Positions 32,699 through 33,558 of a stretch of 33,558 bases of DNA are shown in pieces; positions within the stretch are counted from its first letter, which is position 1, and every line of letters starts with the position of its first letter. The stretch comes from Candidatus Omnitrophota bacterium (GTDB lineage Bacteria > Omnitrophota > Gorgyraeia > Zapsychrales > Zapsychraceae), in NCBI GenBank assembly GCA_021108075.1, contig JAIORP010000058.1, positions 1 through 33,558 on the forward strand. Direction: 5' to 3'. The notes beneath the pieces were generated by a model, which saw only the letters and a list, made by a program, of their open reading frames with translations, was not told the origin of the DNA and did no database searches. The translations under genes were made by a program, and so were the position numbers.

Positions 32699-33527
32699 AT
32701 TGCCAGAGGGATGGGAATGGAAAGAGTTGTTATCAATTATTGATTATCAGGGAGGTAATCAACCACCCAAAAAAGAATTTGTATATGAGCCCCAAGATGG
32801 TTATGTTCGATTGCTACAAATTCGAGATTTTGGTAATAAGCCATTTCCTACGTATGTTCCAGACTCGCATAAATTAAAAAAAGTGAGTAAAAAAGATATA
32901 TTGTTAGCTCGATATGGAGGGGCATCCTCTAGCAAAGATTCGTTAGGGAGAGTTTGTGAGGGGTTTGATGGTGCATATAATGTTGCGCTAGCTAAATTGA
33001 TATTTTCAGAAAAAGAATTAAATAGAGATTACGTTAAATATCTTTTTTTTGGTCCATGGTTTTTAGCTACGGTATCAAAAAATTCAAGAAGTTGTCAAAA
33101 AGGATTTAATAAGGATGATTTAAAAGGAATTAAATTTCCTATTGCTCCACCATCTGAACAAAAACGCATTGCCGATAAGCTGGATGTATTGCTGGAAAAA
33201 GTCAAAAACGCACAATCCCGCCTCAACAAAATTTCGCTGATTCTAAAACGTTTTCGTCAATCGGTAGTTGAAAAAGTTTTTTCTGATATAAGTGAAGAAA
33301 AATTAGTTATGTTAGGAGATGCTTTGCCTAAGCGTGGCATTTTTGATGGGCCTTTTGGTTCAAATCTTAAAACTGTAGATTATACTTCATCGGGGGTTAG
33401 GGTTGTCCGTTTAGAGAACATTGGACGACTCAAGTTTATCGAAGAAAAAGAATCATACATAAGCAATGAAAAATATAAAACATTGTTGAAGCATACTGTC
33501 AACAAAGCTTACTATAAAGAAGTGTAA
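32688..33527 (+). CDS. hsdS: Type I specificity subunit, short (about one and a half target domains)
   Basis: HsdS recognises the bipartite DNA target of the type I complex. The 279-residue product has a first target recognition domain (about residues 1-140; LPEGWEWKEL start, VRLLQIRDFG, ILLARYGGASS), the conserved helical spacer (PPSEQKRIADKLDVLLEKVKNAQSRLNKI, near 155-195), and the beginning of a second domain (GIFDGPFGSNLKTVDYTSSG, VRVVRLENIG). It then stops after a few residues that do not fit the family, far short of the usual 400-450 aa. The ATG overlaps the end of hsdM; the longer frame from a GTG at 32667 is not needed. Truncation, frameshift or a recombination joint are all possible; the window ends 31 bases later. 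Confidence 0.88.
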   Translation: MENKLPEGWEWKELLSIIDYQGGNQPPKKEFVYEPQDGYVRLLQIRDFGNKPFPTYVPDSHKLKKVSKKDILLARYGGASSSKDSLGRVCEGFDGAYNVALAKLIFSEKELNRDYVKYLFFGPWFLATVSKNSRSCQKGFNKDDLKGIKFPIAPPSEQKRIADKLDVLLEKVKNAQSRLNKISLILKRFRQSVVEKVFSDISEEKLVMLGDALPKRGIFDGPFGSNLKTVDYTSSGVRVVRLENIGRLKFIEEKESYISNEKYKTLLKHTVNKAYYKEV

Positions 33528-33558
33528 AAAGAAGCTCTTTGACAAGAAGGACATGACA

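Noticed and set aside
26051..33527. BREX, DISARM or other named defence systems
   Set aside because: Marker genes (PglX/PglZ, DrmA/B) are absent; the genes are those of an ordinary type I system with two added members.
1..33558. tRNA or rRNA genes
   Set aside because: I saw no cloverleaf with a conserved T-loop (GGTTCGAATCC type) in the gaps and no rRNA sequence.

Overview
The window looks like chromosome from a Gram-negative bacterium of moderate-to-low GC content. The signs of an outer membrane are a secretin, a lipobox-bearing amidase, an AsmA-like protein and a periplasmic trypsin-like protease. Superoxide reductase beside ferritin suits an anaerobe or microaerophile. I cannot assign a phylum with confidence; an uncultivated lineage such as Omnitrophota would fit the gene mix, but this is a guess.

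Region 1 (1-6.4 kb) holds an AsmA-like protein, a superoxide reductase/ferritin pair, two SOS-type genes (a YedK/HMCES-like DNA-protein crosslink protein and a UmuD-like self-cleaving protein without UmuC), and an SGNH-hydrolase/MBOAT acyltransferase pair for decorating surface or exported glycans. Region 2 (6.4-16.7 kb) is a looser set: two minus-strand hypothetical genes, a PilZ protein, a secreted serine protease overlapping an FHA-membrane protein gene, an orphan hybrid-less histidine kinase, a CBS-pair protein, a NOL1/NOP2/Sun-type RNA m5C methyltransferase, and a CPBP membrane protease fused to TPR-like repeats. Region 3 (17-23.6 kb) is a compact run: secretin, N-acetylmuramoyl-L-alanine amidase, glutamate racemase, the preQ1 pathway genes queD-queC-queE-queF, and RNase PH. 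Region 4 (23.6-25.5 kb) has a gene-poor, hairpin-rich stretch, a small conserved-looking protein and a SEC-C/TPR protein, then a broken gene resembling DUF6933. Region 5 (25.5-33.6 kb) is a defence island: a possibly truncated hypothetical gene, a RadC-family gene, then hsdR, an AlbA_2/Schlafen-type putative regulator, hsdM and a shortened hsdS, all on the plus strand with tiny gaps or overlaps.

The most striking feature is not a gene. A roughly 100-117 bp palindromic element recurs nine times between positions 66 and 21,017, in both orientations, almost always directly between genes. It has near-identical terminal inverted repeats (ATACCAAWTCCATTAA) and a central hairpin. In at least two copies the hairpin sequence has changed while pairing is kept, and one copy has an almost wholly different stem inside conserved ends. 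One copy supplies the stop codon of the m5C methyltransferase and another begins inside the stop codon of the CBS gene. No copy was seen in the last 12.5 kb, which includes the restriction-modification island.
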